From Flavivirga amylovorans (lineage in GTDB: Bacteria > Bacteroidota > Bacteroidia > Flavobacteriales > Flavobacteriaceae), in contig NZ_JAUOEM010000005.1 of NCBI RefSeq assembly GCF_030540875.1, forward strand, positions 1 to 64,000: 64,000 nt of DNA, written 5' to 3'. Below the pieces are notes generated by a model. That model saw only the letters and a program-made list of their open reading frames with translations, made no database searches and was not told where the DNA came from. Position numbers and translations under genes: made by a program. This document shows positions 48,257-57,230 of this stretch, one piece after another (position 1 is the first letter of the stretch; every line of letters starts with the position of its first letter).

Positions 48257-49513
48257 TTATTGATTTAATGAAATTTTATTATTTGAGATAATACCATAAA
48301 CTTTTCCTTTTAAAGTGGCATTCTCAAAAATGGTATTTTTTGATTTGGAAATGATATCACTTTTAGAAAAGACGTATGTCTCGTCTGGATTAAAAAGGGT
48401 GATATTTACTTTGTTTCCAATATTAATAGGTGTTTGTTCTAAGCCAAATCTTATTTTTCCTTTGGTTAAGACATCAATAGTCTTTTTAATGGTAAAAACA
48501 GTTTGTAGAGCTCCAAAAGCACTTTCCAGTCCTATGGTTCCATATTCAGCATGATCAAATTCCACCTTTTTTTGTTCAACATCAATAGGATTGTGGTCAC
48601 TTGTAACCATATCTATAGTGCCATCTTTTACGGCTTCAATCAAAGCGTTCACATCGTCTTGAGTACGTAGTGGAGGCAATACCTTAAAGTGTGTATTGAA
48701 ATCTGTTAATACAGCATCAGTAAAGCATAAATTATGTATGGCCACACTACAAGTAACGTCTAGTTTTTTCTTTTTAGCCTCCCTTATAAGAGTAACAGAA
48801 GTTGCTGTGGAAATAGTTGGAATATGTAGTTTTCCGCCCGTATATTCTAATAAAAATAAATCACGAGCTATTTGTAATTCTTCAGCTAAAGCAGGATTCC
48901 CTTTTAAACCAAGGGTCGTACTCGTTATATTCTCGTTCATAACACCATGTCCGGAAATTTTACTTTCTTGTGGAAACGAATATACCAGCCCATCAAAATT
49001 ACTAGCGTATTGTAAAGCAATTTTCATAAGATTAGGATTTGAAATAGGCTTTTTATAATCATAAAAAGCGACAGCACCTGCAGACTTCATATCATAAAGC
49101 TCTGCTAAATCTTCACCTTTGCTGCCTACAGTAAGTGATCCGATTGGTAATAACGTAACAGCGTTATTTTGCGATTTTGCATTAATAAAAGTGATATCTG
49201 AATTAGAATCTAAAACAGGATTCGTATTTGCATTTAGGGCAACAGCTGTAAAACCACCAGAAGCAGCGGTTTTTAATCCGTTTTTTATGGTTTCACGTTC
49301 TTCGTATCCAGGTTCACCAAAACATACACTACTATCAAACCAACCTTGAGAAATATGTAAATTCTCTAACTTAACTTCTTGATAATTATTCTTGTTTTTA
49401 ATGCTGTTAGCAACTTTTACAATCACACCATTTTCAATTAATACATCTTGAGTTGTGTTGTGAAACTCGCTTTTTGGATCTATTATGGTGGCAGATTTTA
49501 TAAGTATGTTCAT
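48257..49513 (-). CDS. dihydroorotase-like amidohydrolase lacking metal ligands
   Basis: 418 residues, full length for a class-I dihydroorotase (amidohydrolase fold), and it would usually be annotated pyrC. The active site is eroded. The DxHxH motif reads DSSVC (60-64), so both His ligands are lost; the segment for the next His ligand reads SFPQE; the HVST-type segment reads HIPTIST. The last catalytic Asp is retained (VTSDHNPID). Substrate-side features such as NANTNPVLDSN persist. It most resembles the inactive PyrC' partner proteins that scaffold aspartate transcarbamoylase in some bacteria. An active PyrC should exist elsewhere in the genome. It overlaps the BatA gene by 4 nt. Confidence 0.85.
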   Translation of the reverse strand: MNILIKSATIIDPKSEFHNTTQDVLIENGVIVKVANSIKNKNNYQEVKLENLHISQGWFDSSVCFGEPGYEERETIKNGLKTAASGGFTAVALNANTNPVLDSNSDITFINAKSQNNAVTLLPIGSLTVGSKGEDLAELYDMKSAGAVAFYDYKKPISNPNLMKIALQYASNFDGLVYSFPQESKISGHGVMNENITSTTLGLKGNPALAEELQIARDLFLLEYTGGKLHIPTISTATSVTLIREAKKKKLDVTCSVAIHNLCFTDAVLTDFNTHFKVLPPLRTQDDVNALIEAVKDGTIDMVTSDHNPIDVEQKKVEFDHAEYGTIGLESAFGALQTVFTIKKTIDVLTKGKIRFGLEQTPINIGNKVNITLFNPDETYVFSKSDIISKSKNTIFENATLKGKVYGIISNNKISLNQ

Positions 49514-51432
49514 TTAAAGTATTTTAAGATGCCCATTTCAATAATCAATAATGCTAGTGCAAAAATAACAAACCATTTCCACAAGGCATTAACTTTTGTT
49601 TCACTTTTTAGAATGTTAAAGATATCGGTAATTGAACCACTAACCGTTATGTTTTTTGAAGTTGAAAGATTTCTATAGGTTAAATTACTTTCATCTCTGT
49701 TATAATTATAACTAATATTTTTGATGCTTTCGTTTTTATTTTTTATTGTATAGGTGTTAGCTATCGATGGATTTTTAGACGTGTTAATGACCACTTTGTT
49801 ATTAAAATATTGCTGTCTTGGAATGATATTAATGTCATTTTTCACTAACGATAAAATATCATCTTGTTGCAATTGTGTGTCTACATCAAAAGTGTTTTCT
49901 TGTCCAATAGTATAATACAGGTTTGGTGTTTTAAGACTTTGTTTTCCTATATTATAAAGTGTTGGTACAATTAAAGGAGAGTTTGTGAAATTTGAATTTT
50001 CACTATTTAAAGCTGCCGTAAATACAAATGCATTATTGTTTTGATATAAAAAAGATTTGCCATCTTCAAATTGTAAAATGGGAGCATTTGTAGATGAAGT
50101 ACTATAAAAGGTTTTCACTTTTGGGTATTGAAAATTACTTACTCGTTTTTCAAACACACCATTACTATATAGCGGATGTGAATAATTAATAGTAGTAATG
50201 CGTTTTTCGGTAAAAAGTAAGTCATTAAAATTTGAACCGTAGTTTACTAATAATTGATTGTAAGATTGTTTATTTATGTTTTTTGAAGGAATAACAATTA
50301 AAGTTCCTCCTTGCTTTGTGAATTGCTCTAATGTTGCTACTAATGCATTAGGAATGACATCTAATTCATTTAAAATTATAAGATGCTGTTGATCAATAAT
50401 ATTATAATCTAATTGATTTTCTAAAGTTGCTGTATAATTAAATTCATCATTAGTATAAATACGTTTTAAAAAAGAATCGGTTATTGTATTTATAGAAAGC
50501 ACATTAGCCTTTGAGCCATTATTAATATTGAAATATAAACTATTGTCAAACTGTAAATTAACATCGTTGATAGAAATTACCCCATTAATGACCTCATTCA
50601 CAGGAATCGAAAATGTGGTTTCTGCATAATCTTCAATAGCTACCGATGTTTTTGCAATTAAGTTATTATTACTGAATAATGAAACTGGTAAATTTTCAAT
50701 GGAGTTTCCACTATTTTTTATAAGAGTTTTTAATTCTATAGAAGATGCTGTTCTTTTAGAAATGTAAACACTATCAATAGTAATGTTATTAACATTTATA
50801 GGCTGTAGCTTTACTAAATGAAGGTTTGTAAGCGAGTCTACCTTTGGATTAAATATAGATGCATCCTGTTGAAAATCAGAAATAAAAATAAGGTTTTTTA
50901 AAGTGTTTTTTTGTTTACTAAATAGGGTCTTGCTTTTTAATAAAGCTGCTTCAGCTGTTAGTTTGGTTGAAGAATAGCTTAATTGTAGTAAATCGTTTTT
51001 AAGGGCTTTTATCGTTGTGTTTTTATATGTATTGTCATTAGTCATTAACGATACATTTTCATTTTCATCTACATTACTAATAATATCCTGAATAGCACGT
51101 TTTAAAAGTTCTCCTTGATTTCCTTTAGTTTGTAAACTAAAGGAATTATCTAAATAAATAACGGTTTCTTTTTTAGTTTTAAATACGTCAGATTTAGATG
51201 TAAATGGTTGCGCAAATGCAAAAACAATAGCTGCAAGAAGCAACAATCTTGTACAGAGAATTAACCATTTTTTTATTTGAGAACTTTTACGAGTTTGTAA
51301 TGTCGCTTCTTTTAAAAAGGCCACATTAGTAAAAGCAACTTTTTGAAATTTTCGTAATTGAAAAAGGTGAACAATTATGGGAATAAGCAGTAAAAATAAA
51401 GCGTAAAGAAGTTCTGGGTGTTTAAACTGCAT
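49510..51432 (-). CDS. BatA domain/von Willebrand factor A-like membrane protein
   Basis: 640 residues. Starts with the BatA signature MQFKHPELLYALFLLLIPII, HLFQLRKFQKVAFTNVAFL, and a second helix (about 58-76). A VWA-like domain begins at VIYLDNSFSLQTKGNQG (D-x-S-x-S type MIDAS). A transmembrane helix lies near the C-terminus (about 618-636). Members are related to Bat (Bacteroides aerotolerance) proteins, but no MoxR or other bat gene is nearby. The gene starts 19 nt from a -7 element and overlaps the dihydroorotase-like gene by 4 nt. Confidence 0.85.
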   Translation of the reverse strand: MQFKHPELLYALFLLLIPIIVHLFQLRKFQKVAFTNVAFLKEATLQTRKSSQIKKWLILCTRLLLLAAIVFAFAQPFTSKSDVFKTKKETVIYLDNSFSLQTKGNQGELLKRAIQDIISNVDENENVSLMTNDNTYKNTTIKALKNDLLQLSYSSTKLTAEAALLKSKTLFSKQKNTLKNLIFISDFQQDASIFNPKVDSLTNLHLVKLQPINVNNITIDSVYISKRTASSIELKTLIKNSGNSIENLPVSLFSNNNLIAKTSVAIEDYAETTFSIPVNEVINGVISINDVNLQFDNSLYFNINNGSKANVLSINTITDSFLKRIYTNDEFNYTATLENQLDYNIIDQQHLIILNELDVIPNALVATLEQFTKQGGTLIVIPSKNINKQSYNQLLVNYGSNFNDLLFTEKRITTINYSHPLYSNGVFEKRVSNFQYPKVKTFYSTSSTNAPILQFEDGKSFLYQNNNAFVFTAALNSENSNFTNSPLIVPTLYNIGKQSLKTPNLYYTIGQENTFDVDTQLQQDDILSLVKNDINIIPRQQYFNNKVVINTSKNPSIANTYTIKNKNESIKNISYNYNRDESNLTYRNLSTSKNITVSGSITDIFNILKSETKVNALWKWFVIFALALLIIEMGILKYFK

Positions 51433-51449
51433 TCATTTTTATGATTTAT

Positions 51450-51457
51450 CAAAACTA
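51450..51457 (-). promoter_or_regulatory. -7 element of the BatA/dihydroorotase-like operon
   Basis: Reads tagttttg on the minus strand, an exact TAnnTTTG, with about 17 nt to the ATG at 51432. Confidence 0.45.
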
Positions 51458-51516
51458 CATATTTTTTTTCATTTTTTAATAAAAGATTAAAATGAAACTC
51501 TCGCGATTTATCTATT

Positions 51517-51645
51517 TTATGAATTTAACGATATAATGATATTAGGATAAAACCTTTTGGATTTACCATTGCCTGTTCTTATAGAAAAAAGGATGGGAAG
51601 AATAATATTTATACCATTGAAAACTAAAAAAACGAAGATTAACAT
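51517..51645 (-). CDS. possible short membrane peptide or gene remnant
   Basis: The minus frame is open from 51702 to the TAA at 51517 (61 codons). The only ATG (51645) gives 42 residues beginning MLIFVFLVFNGINIILP, one hydrophobic helix followed by a basic segment. The codons before the ATG read SLGIGTWQ, a pattern seen at the N-terminus of TatA-like and other small membrane proteins. No promoter or proper start was found, so it is a candidate remnant of a small membrane protein gene rather than a convincing gene. The rest of the 51458-51829 gap holds nothing I recognise. Confidence 0.3.
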   Translation of the reverse strand: MLIFVFLVFNGINIILPILFSIRTGNGKSKRFYPNIIISLNS

Positions 51646-51829
51646 TTGCCAAGTACCTATTCCTAATGAATTTACATGTAGAATTTTTAAAATTAAGAAT
51701 ATTTATTCCGATTTTTTTAAGCTAATCATGATTAATTTAGTATTATTTGCTGCCAAAATCACTCATGAAATCGTCTTTTTGATAACGATATTTTTACGAC
51801 ATTTTGTCTGATGGTTAATTTTATTGGTA

Positions 51830-52837
51830 TTAGCAGAAGAAAACATAATCGTAGATATTCTTCATGCCTAAGCTATTCATATAATTTTTAATGTCTGTTT
51901 GTGCATCTTTATTAGCTACAGTAATGATACTTTGTGGATTCTTAATGGCTTTTAAAGTCTTAAAAGGCTTTAATATGGTGCCATAAATATCTCTTCCTAT
52001 TTTTTTTGGATTATCACAAATCCACTCAAAAGGAATTCCTTTTTTAATAAGTGTTTTAGCAACTGTTTTGCCTTTGTTTCCAGCACCCCAAACAATAAGT
52101 GATTTTTCAGGATTATAGTCTAATTCTAAAAAGTAATATAATTTTATGTCGATAAAATGATTTTCGGCATAATGTTCATGAGTTCTTGAAGTCCGCGAAC
52201 TATAGTCTCTCCAGTCATGAATAACAGTATCACAAGGAATACATTTATAATTGTGTTTATAAAACCTAAACGCTAAATCGTAATCTTCGGGATATCTATT
52301 TGGATTAAAAGCATCACAAGCCATTAAATCATCCCTATGAATCATCCAGCAAGGAGAAGGTATAACACATTCTTTATAAATTTCAGAATAATTATTACCT
52401 GTTTTAGTTAAGTTATTCAACCATATTTCATAGTTTTTGTAACCTTCTTTGATCCCTTCATCGCAAAAATAATTAACCAAACCAGTAGCTACATGTTGTT
52501 TTCCATGGTTTAATAAATGGTTTACTAATATGTTTAATTTGTTAGAATGCATAATATCATCACTATCCATTCTAGTAATAAATGTTCCTTTACTATGCTT
52601 AAAAGCTAATCGTAACGCATCAATAATACCAGTCCCTTTATTTTTTAAAAGTGTTATTCTGTCTTCATTTTTTGCAAATTTTTCAACGATACTAATACTA
52701 GAATCTGAAGAAGAATCATCAACTATAAGTAGTTCCCAATTAACATACGTTTGATTTAATATAGAAACTAAACAAGCTTCTATATAGGCTTCTGTATTTT
52801 TAAAAGGTATAAGTATACTAACTAAAGGGGTTTGCAT
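51830..52837 (-). CDS. glycosyltransferase family 2 with C-terminal Rossmann-like domain
   Basis: 335 residues. The N-terminal GT-A domain has VSILIPFKNTEAYIEACLVS, NQTYVNWELLIVDDSSSDSS, the metal site MDSDD and the acceptor segment YPEDYDLAFRFYKHNY. The C-terminal about 90 residues differ from ordinary GT2 enzymes: SLIVWGAGNKGKTVAKTLIK and FEWICDNPKKIGRDIYG look like a small nucleotide-binding domain of the kind seen in PglD-type acyltransferases. The combination is unusual. The substrate is unknown, and no polysaccharide cluster surrounds it. The -7-like element ends 4 nt before the ATG. Confidence 0.88.
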   Translation of the reverse strand: MQTPLVSILIPFKNTEAYIEACLVSILNQTYVNWELLIVDDSSSDSSISIVEKFAKNEDRITLLKNKGTGIIDALRLAFKHSKGTFITRMDSDDIMHSNKLNILVNHLLNHGKQHVATGLVNYFCDEGIKEGYKNYEIWLNNLTKTGNNYSEIYKECVIPSPCWMIHRDDLMACDAFNPNRYPEDYDLAFRFYKHNYKCIPCDTVIHDWRDYSSRTSRTHEHYAENHFIDIKLYYFLELDYNPEKSLIVWGAGNKGKTVAKTLIKKGIPFEWICDNPKKIGRDIYGTILKPFKTLKAIKNPQSIITVANKDAQTDIKNYMNSLGMKNIYDYVFFC

Positions 52838-52841
52838 AAGA

Positions 52842-52849
52842 CGAATATA
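52842..52849 (-). promoter_or_regulatory. possible -7 element of the second glycosyltransferase gene
   Basis: Reads tatattcg on the minus strand, one base off TAnnTTTG, with 4 nt to the ATG. The same variant precedes icd. Confidence 0.3.
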
Positions 52850-52897
52850 ATTTATCTTTTTAACATAACCTTAAGAATAGAGCCCGTAACATAGTAG

Positions 52898-52905
52898 TAT
52901 TTTTG
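52898..52905 (+). promoter_or_regulatory. -7 element of the M61 peptidase gene
   Basis: Reads tatttttg, an exact TAnnTTTG, with a leader of about 25 nt to the ATG at 52936. Confidence 0.5.
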
Positions 52906-52935
52906 TGCGTCAATTAGAAAACTAAATTTAATTAG

Positions 52936-54828
52936 ATGAATACTAAGACATTTGCTGCATTATTTGCAGGTATTTTACTAGCTGGTTGTAGTTCTACAAA
53001 GAATACAAAAAATGATTTAGCAACAAGTTTGCCAATAGCGACTTCAATAAATCTAGCGAGTATCGATAACGATAAAGCACCAGTAACTATTAATCCTGGG
53101 CGTTTTACACAGGAAACTGTAACATATCGTTTACCAAAAGTGATACAAGGTACTTATTCGGTAAGTGATTTTGGTAAGTATGTTGATGACTTTAAAGCTA
53201 TTGATTATGATGGTAATGAGATGCCAGTAAATAAAGTAGATACTAATACGTGGACTATTAGTAATGCTAAGAAATTAGATAAAATTACTTATTTAGTTAA
53301 TGATACTTACGATATAGAAGTTAAAGGAGGTATAGGAAAAGAAACTCCTTTTTCACCTTCAGGAACAAATATAGAAGCAGATAATTATGTTTTAAATTTA
53401 CATGGATTTATTGGATACTTTGATTCGTTAAAAAACAACCAATACAAATTGGATGTTACTGCTTCTGCAGATTTTGTACGGACTTCTGCACTACAAAATG
53501 TAGGGACTAAAACTAGTGAAGATGGAAAAAATATAACAACAAGCTATTTTGCTACCAGATATTTTGAAATTACCGATAACCCTATGATGTATGGTAATTT
53601 AGACGTTGAAGAATTTCAAGTAGGAGATATAAAAATTGTATTAAGTGTATATTCACCCAATAAAATTCATTCGGCTAAATCTTTAAAGGAAACTATCTTT
53701 AAAATGATGCAAGCTCAAAAAACGTATTTAGGAGATGTAAATACGACACCTCGCTATGATATTTATTTGTATTTGTCTGAAGGTAAAGAAGACTCTCCAA
53801 AAGGATTTGGAGCATTAGAACATCATACATCTACGGTAGTAGTGATGCCAGAATCAATGCCAAAAGAAGCCTTGGAAGAAAGCATGATAGATGTAGTTTC
53901 TCATGAGTTTTTTCATATAGTAACGCCGTTAAGTGTACATTCTGAAGATGTACATTATTTTGATTATAATAACCCAACATTTTCAAAACATTTATGGATG
54001 TATGAAGGTGTTACCGAGTATTTTGCAACGTTATTTCAAGTAAATCAAGGTCTTGTTGAGGAAGCTGAATTTTATAATAAAATTATGGATAAAATTCAAC
54101 AATCAAAAGCATTGAATGATGCTATGAGTTTTACAATAATGAGTGAGAATATTTTAAAAGACCCTTATAAAGACCAATATTTAAACGTGTATCAAAAAGG
54201 AGCATTAATTGGTATGTGTATTGACATATTAATGCGTGAAGAGAGTCATGGGAATAGGGGGATTTTATCTTTAATGAAAGAGTTATCAAATAAGTATGGA
54301 AAAAACAAACCGTTTGAAGATGATAAACTTATAGATGAAATAGTAGCTATGACTTACCCTTCATTAAAAGAGTTTTTTGATACGCACGTTGTTGGAGATA
54401 CTCCAATAAATTATAATGATTTTCTAGCAAAGGCAGGTTTAGAGTTTGGAGACGCTAAAATAAAAGCTAATTACATATTAATGGATGGAGCTCCTATAGT
54501 GAGTGGAGACCCAGAAAGAGGTGTTATCTTTTTTACAGATATGGTCTTAAAAAATAGTTTTTGGGTAGAACAAGGAGCACAAGCTAATGATGTTATTAAG
54601 TCTATTGATGGAGAAGCTTTAACATTTCAAAATGCGAATGAAATATTACAAAATGTTTTTATGTGGAAACCAGGAAAAGATGTTGAAGTAAAATTAGAAA
54701 GAGCAGGGGAAGAAATCGTTATAAAAACAACAACAACACAATCGTATACTATGGGTAAGGCGATAATAGAAAAGAGCGATGCTACAGAAGCTCAAAAGGT
54801 ATTGAGAAAGGCTTGGTTAAAAGGATAA
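52936..54828 (+). CDS. M61 family (glycyl aminopeptidase) metallopeptidase, lipoprotein
   Basis: 630 residues. The lipobox LAGC gives Cys18; a long beta-rich N-terminal domain follows. The zinc site HEFFH is at residues 323-327, with the third ligand Glu357 in YEGVTEYFA, and a PDZ domain with GVIFFTDMVLKNSFWVEQGAQ and VIKSIDGEALTFQNA lies near the C-terminus (about 530-600). M61 peptidases remove N-terminal glycine or alanine. It is predicted to be anchored in the envelope. A strong terminator follows. Confidence 0.93.
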   Translation: MNTKTFAALFAGILLAGCSSTKNTKNDLATSLPIATSINLASIDNDKAPVTINPGRFTQETVTYRLPKVIQGTYSVSDFGKYVDDFKAIDYDGNEMPVNKVDTNTWTISNAKKLDKITYLVNDTYDIEVKGGIGKETPFSPSGTNIEADNYVLNLHGFIGYFDSLKNNQYKLDVTASADFVRTSALQNVGTKTSEDGKNITTSYFATRYFEITDNPMMYGNLDVEEFQVGDIKIVLSVYSPNKIHSAKSLKETIFKMMQAQKTYLGDVNTTPRYDIYLYLSEGKEDSPKGFGALEHHTSTVVVMPESMPKEALEESMIDVVSHEFFHIVTPLSVHSEDVHYFDYNNPTFSKHLWMYEGVTEYFATLFQVNQGLVEEAEFYNKIMDKIQQSKALNDAMSFTIMSENILKDPYKDQYLNVYQKGALIGMCIDILMREESHGNRGILSLMKELSNKYGKNKPFEDDKLIDEIVAMTYPSLKEFFDTHVVGDTPINYNDFLAKAGLEFGDAKIKANYILMDGAPIVSGDPERGVIFFTDMVLKNSFWVEQGAQANDVIKSIDGEALTFQNANEILQNVFMWKPGKDVEVKLERAGEEIVIKTTTTQSYTMGKAIIEKSDATEAQKVLRKAWLKG

Positions 54829-54856
54829 TCTGTTTTAGACAGACAACATTTATATT

Positions 54857-54894
54857 AACGATTGACAAACTACAAGTTTGTCAATCGTTTTTTT
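54857..54894 (+). terminator. terminator of the M61 peptidase gene
   Basis: A 15-bp perfect stem (54857-54871 with 54875-54889), a 3-nt loop and a T7 run. Confidence 0.93.
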
Positions 54895-54961
54895 ATGATA
54901 ACCCAAGAACTTTACTTTCATAATAGGCTGATTTTTTATAAAAAGCAGGCAACAGAGAATG

Positions 54962-55726
54962 TTAAAATCCTTCAAAAACACCTAATCCGAACAGCGCAAA
55001 ATCATATTTAACAGGATCGGTTTTATCCAGTTTTCTTAAAGCTGTATCTAATTCTAACAAGGCTTTTGCATCGTTTTGTTTACGCTGCAATAATCCTAAT
55101 TTTCTGGCAACATTACCAGAATGCACATCTAAAGGGCATGATAACTCTGATGGAGCAAGTGTTTTCCAGATACCGAAATCGACTCCAGTATTATCATGTC
55201 TAACCATCCAGCGTAAAAACATATTAATGCGTTTGGCAGCAGAGTTCTTTAAAGGATCGCTTATATGCTTTTGTGTTCTTTGTAAATGTTCAATTTCAAA
55301 GAATGTAGACTTAAATTTTGAGATCGCTACTTGCAATGATTCTGTTTTTACATGCTTTGAAAAAATAGATTCTAATCCTCCATGGTTTTCGTAAATATGT
55401 TTGAGTGATTTTACAAACTGGATACTATCATAACCATTAAAAGTTCTATGTACAAAAGGAATTAGTTTTTCTAAATCAGTTTCTGAATGATTTAAAACAA
55501 AGTCATAAGGAGAATTATCTAACAAATCCATTAACCGCATAGCGTTATTAATGATACTTTTTCTGTTTCCCCAGGCTATAGTAGCGGTTAAAAAACCTGA
55601 AATCTCAATGTCTTCTTTTTTGTTGAATTGATGAGGAATTTGTATTGGGTCGCTTTCAATAAATTTAGGATTGTTATATTGAATGACTTTAGCATCTAAA
55701 AAGTCTTTGAGATCTTTTTTATTCAA
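54962..55726 (-). CDS. TIGR02757 family protein
   Basis: 254 residues, soluble and mostly helical. It contains the family's markers: MNKKDLKDFLDAKVIQYN, SDPIQIPHQFNKKEDIEI, ATIAWGNRKSIINNAMRLM, RINMFLRWMVRHDNTGVDFG and CPLDVHSGNVARKLGLL. TIGR02757 proteins are widespread in Bacteroidota; the last segments resemble the helix-hairpin-helix and Asp of DNA glycosylases of the EndoIII class, so a link to DNA repair is possible but not shown. It is monocistronic. Confidence 0.9.
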   Translation of the reverse strand: MNKKDLKDFLDAKVIQYNNPKFIESDPIQIPHQFNKKEDIEISGFLTATIAWGNRKSIINNAMRLMDLLDNSPYDFVLNHSETDLEKLIPFVHRTFNGYDSIQFVKSLKHIYENHGGLESIFSKHVKTESLQVAISKFKSTFFEIEHLQRTQKHISDPLKNSAAKRINMFLRWMVRHDNTGVDFGIWKTLAPSELSCPLDVHSGNVARKLGLLQRKQNDAKALLELDTALRKLDKTDPVKYDFALFGLGVFEGF

Positions 55727-55818
55727 AATTATTTTTTTTCAAAAGTAAGTATTCTTGCTGAGTACTAATTTGTTTATTTTTTCAATATTGTACGCAACTT
55801 TATAGAAATAAAATCATC

Positions 55819-56042
55819 TAATTAAAGGTGAATTTTACATGTTAAATGTTGATTTATAGTGATTTATGTGTTTTAGCAATAAGGTTGTGTCATTCCGAAC
55901 GAGGTACGAGGAGGAATCTCATTAAATTGAGATATCTCGTCGCTCATTCTTCGCTCTGTAGATATGACAAAATACTGATTTTCAATTAATTAATTGCTAT
56001 TTATTTCTTGGAATTTATGTTGAACTCACCTTTAGTTAATTA
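55819..56042. repeat. nested palindromic repeat element (MITE/REP-like)
   Basis: The inner part, 55888-55969 (82 bp), starts tgtcat and ends atgaca and reads cattccgaacgaggtac...cgctcattcttcgctc, which is the layout of the dispersed palindromic repeats common in Flavobacteriia. The outer arms taattaaaggtga (55819-55831) and its complement with a 4-nt insertion (56026-56042) flank it. No transposase is present. It fills most of the 342-nt gap between the TIGR02757 and ABC genes. Confidence 0.6.
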
Positions 56043-56068
56043 AGAAGAAAATAAAGGCATTGTTAGTC

Positions 56069-56731
56069 TTAGACTAAAATTCTCCCATCCACCATAGTTA
56101 ATTTTCTATCGGCCAGATCTGCTAATTCTTTATTATGAGTGACAATTACAAAAGTTTGCCCGAATTCATCACGTAATTTAAAAAATAAACTATGCAACAT
56201 TTCGGCAGACTCGCTATCTAAATTACCAGAAGGTTCATCTGCAAAAATTAAATCAGGATTATTTATTAATGCTCTTGCTACGGCTACGCGTTGTTGCTCA
56301 CCACCAGATAATTCGTTTGGTTTATGATCATAGCGATGCGATAAACCTAAAAAATCTAAAAGCTCCATGGCTCGTTTTTCTGCATCAGCTTTTTTAGTAC
56401 CTTTTATAAAAGCAGGTAAGCATACATTTTCTAAAGCTGTAAATTCAGGAAGTAATTGATGAAACTGAAATATAAAACCTATATGTTCATTTCTAAACTT
56501 AGCTAGCTTTTTATCACTAAGGTCGCTAATATTAGTATCATTTATGTTTAATTCAGATTGACCATTTGAGGAAGCAGAGTCTAAAGTTCCTAGAATTTGT
56601 AATAATGTTGTTTTCCCAGCTCCGGATGCTCCGACAATAGAAACGATTTCACTTTTTTTAATATTAATGTCAACACCTTTTAATACGTGCAAATCATTAT
56701 AATATTTATGAATATTTTTTGCTTGAATCAT
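56069..56731 (-). CDS. ABC transporter ATP-binding protein, LolD-like
   Basis: 220 residues. Walker [19 protein letters not shown] (about 34-51), Q-loop [18 protein letters not shown], signature [15 protein letters not shown] and Walker [16 protein letters not shown]. It belongs to the LolD/MacB-type exporter group; LolD energises lipoprotein release from the inner membrane. The permease is not adjacent, which is common for LolD in Bacteroidota, so the partner is unproven. It stands alone, with no promoter recognised upstream. Confidence 0.9.
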   Translation of the reverse strand: MIQAKNIHKYYNDLHVLKGVDINIKKSEIVSIVGASGAGKTTLLQILGTLDSASSNGQSELNINDTNISDLSDKKLAKFRNEHIGFIFQFHQLLPEFTALENVCLPAFIKGTKKADAEKRAMELLDFLGLSHRYDHKPNELSGGEQQRVAVARALINNPDLIFADEPSGNLDSESAEMLHSLFFKLRDEFGQTFVIVTHNKELADLADRKLTMVDGRILV

Positions 56732-56784
56732 TTTGACTAATTGGAACGATGAAAATACTACTTTATAGATTTATTAGCAACGAT

Positions 56785-57033
56785 TTAGCTATTACTTTTA
56801 TTTTTAAACGCATTTTTTTGGGTATTATAATCTATAAAATAAATAAAACGAAGTAAAAAAATATGTTCAATGTGCTGATTTAATAACAAGTTAAGACTCG
56901 AAAAGTAGGAATCTTTTGAACCTGTATTTTTATTAAATAATTGATGTCGATAAAGTGCAATAATGTGACTTCCAGTAGCAAATTGACATGAATGCCTAGG
57001 GTCTAAACTCCAAGTGTTGAATTTAATGTTTTG
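56785..57033 (-). pseudogene. 82-codon open frame without start codon
   Basis: In the 499-base gap upstream of folE the minus frame stays open for 82 codons between TAA at 57034-57036 and TAA at 56785-56787. The translation includes NTWSLDPRHSCQFATG and LNQHIEHIFLLRFIYF. No ATG or GTG is available; one TTG would give only about 35 residues. It matches nothing I recognise and may be a decayed gene or chance. The remainder of the gap (56732-57230) shows no other feature. Confidence 0.25.
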
Positions 57034-57230
57034 TTAAAGGTCATTATTATCCAAAATTATAACCAGGATCTGTAGTTAATTTGATGATTGACGAAAATAA
57101 GAGTAATAAGTTTTATTTTGTTTATAAAATTACTTTTGAGAACTTTTAATTCTAATCATTAAAAGTTAAAATTTGCTTAACTTTAAAAATTATGTTTTTT
57201 TGTTTAAACTAAGAAAGATACTAAACCGAT

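Noticed and set aside
51557-51811. 84-codon plus-strand frame starting with TTG
   Set aside because: Its composition is irregular and it overlaps a more protein-like minus-strand frame; no promoter or family match.
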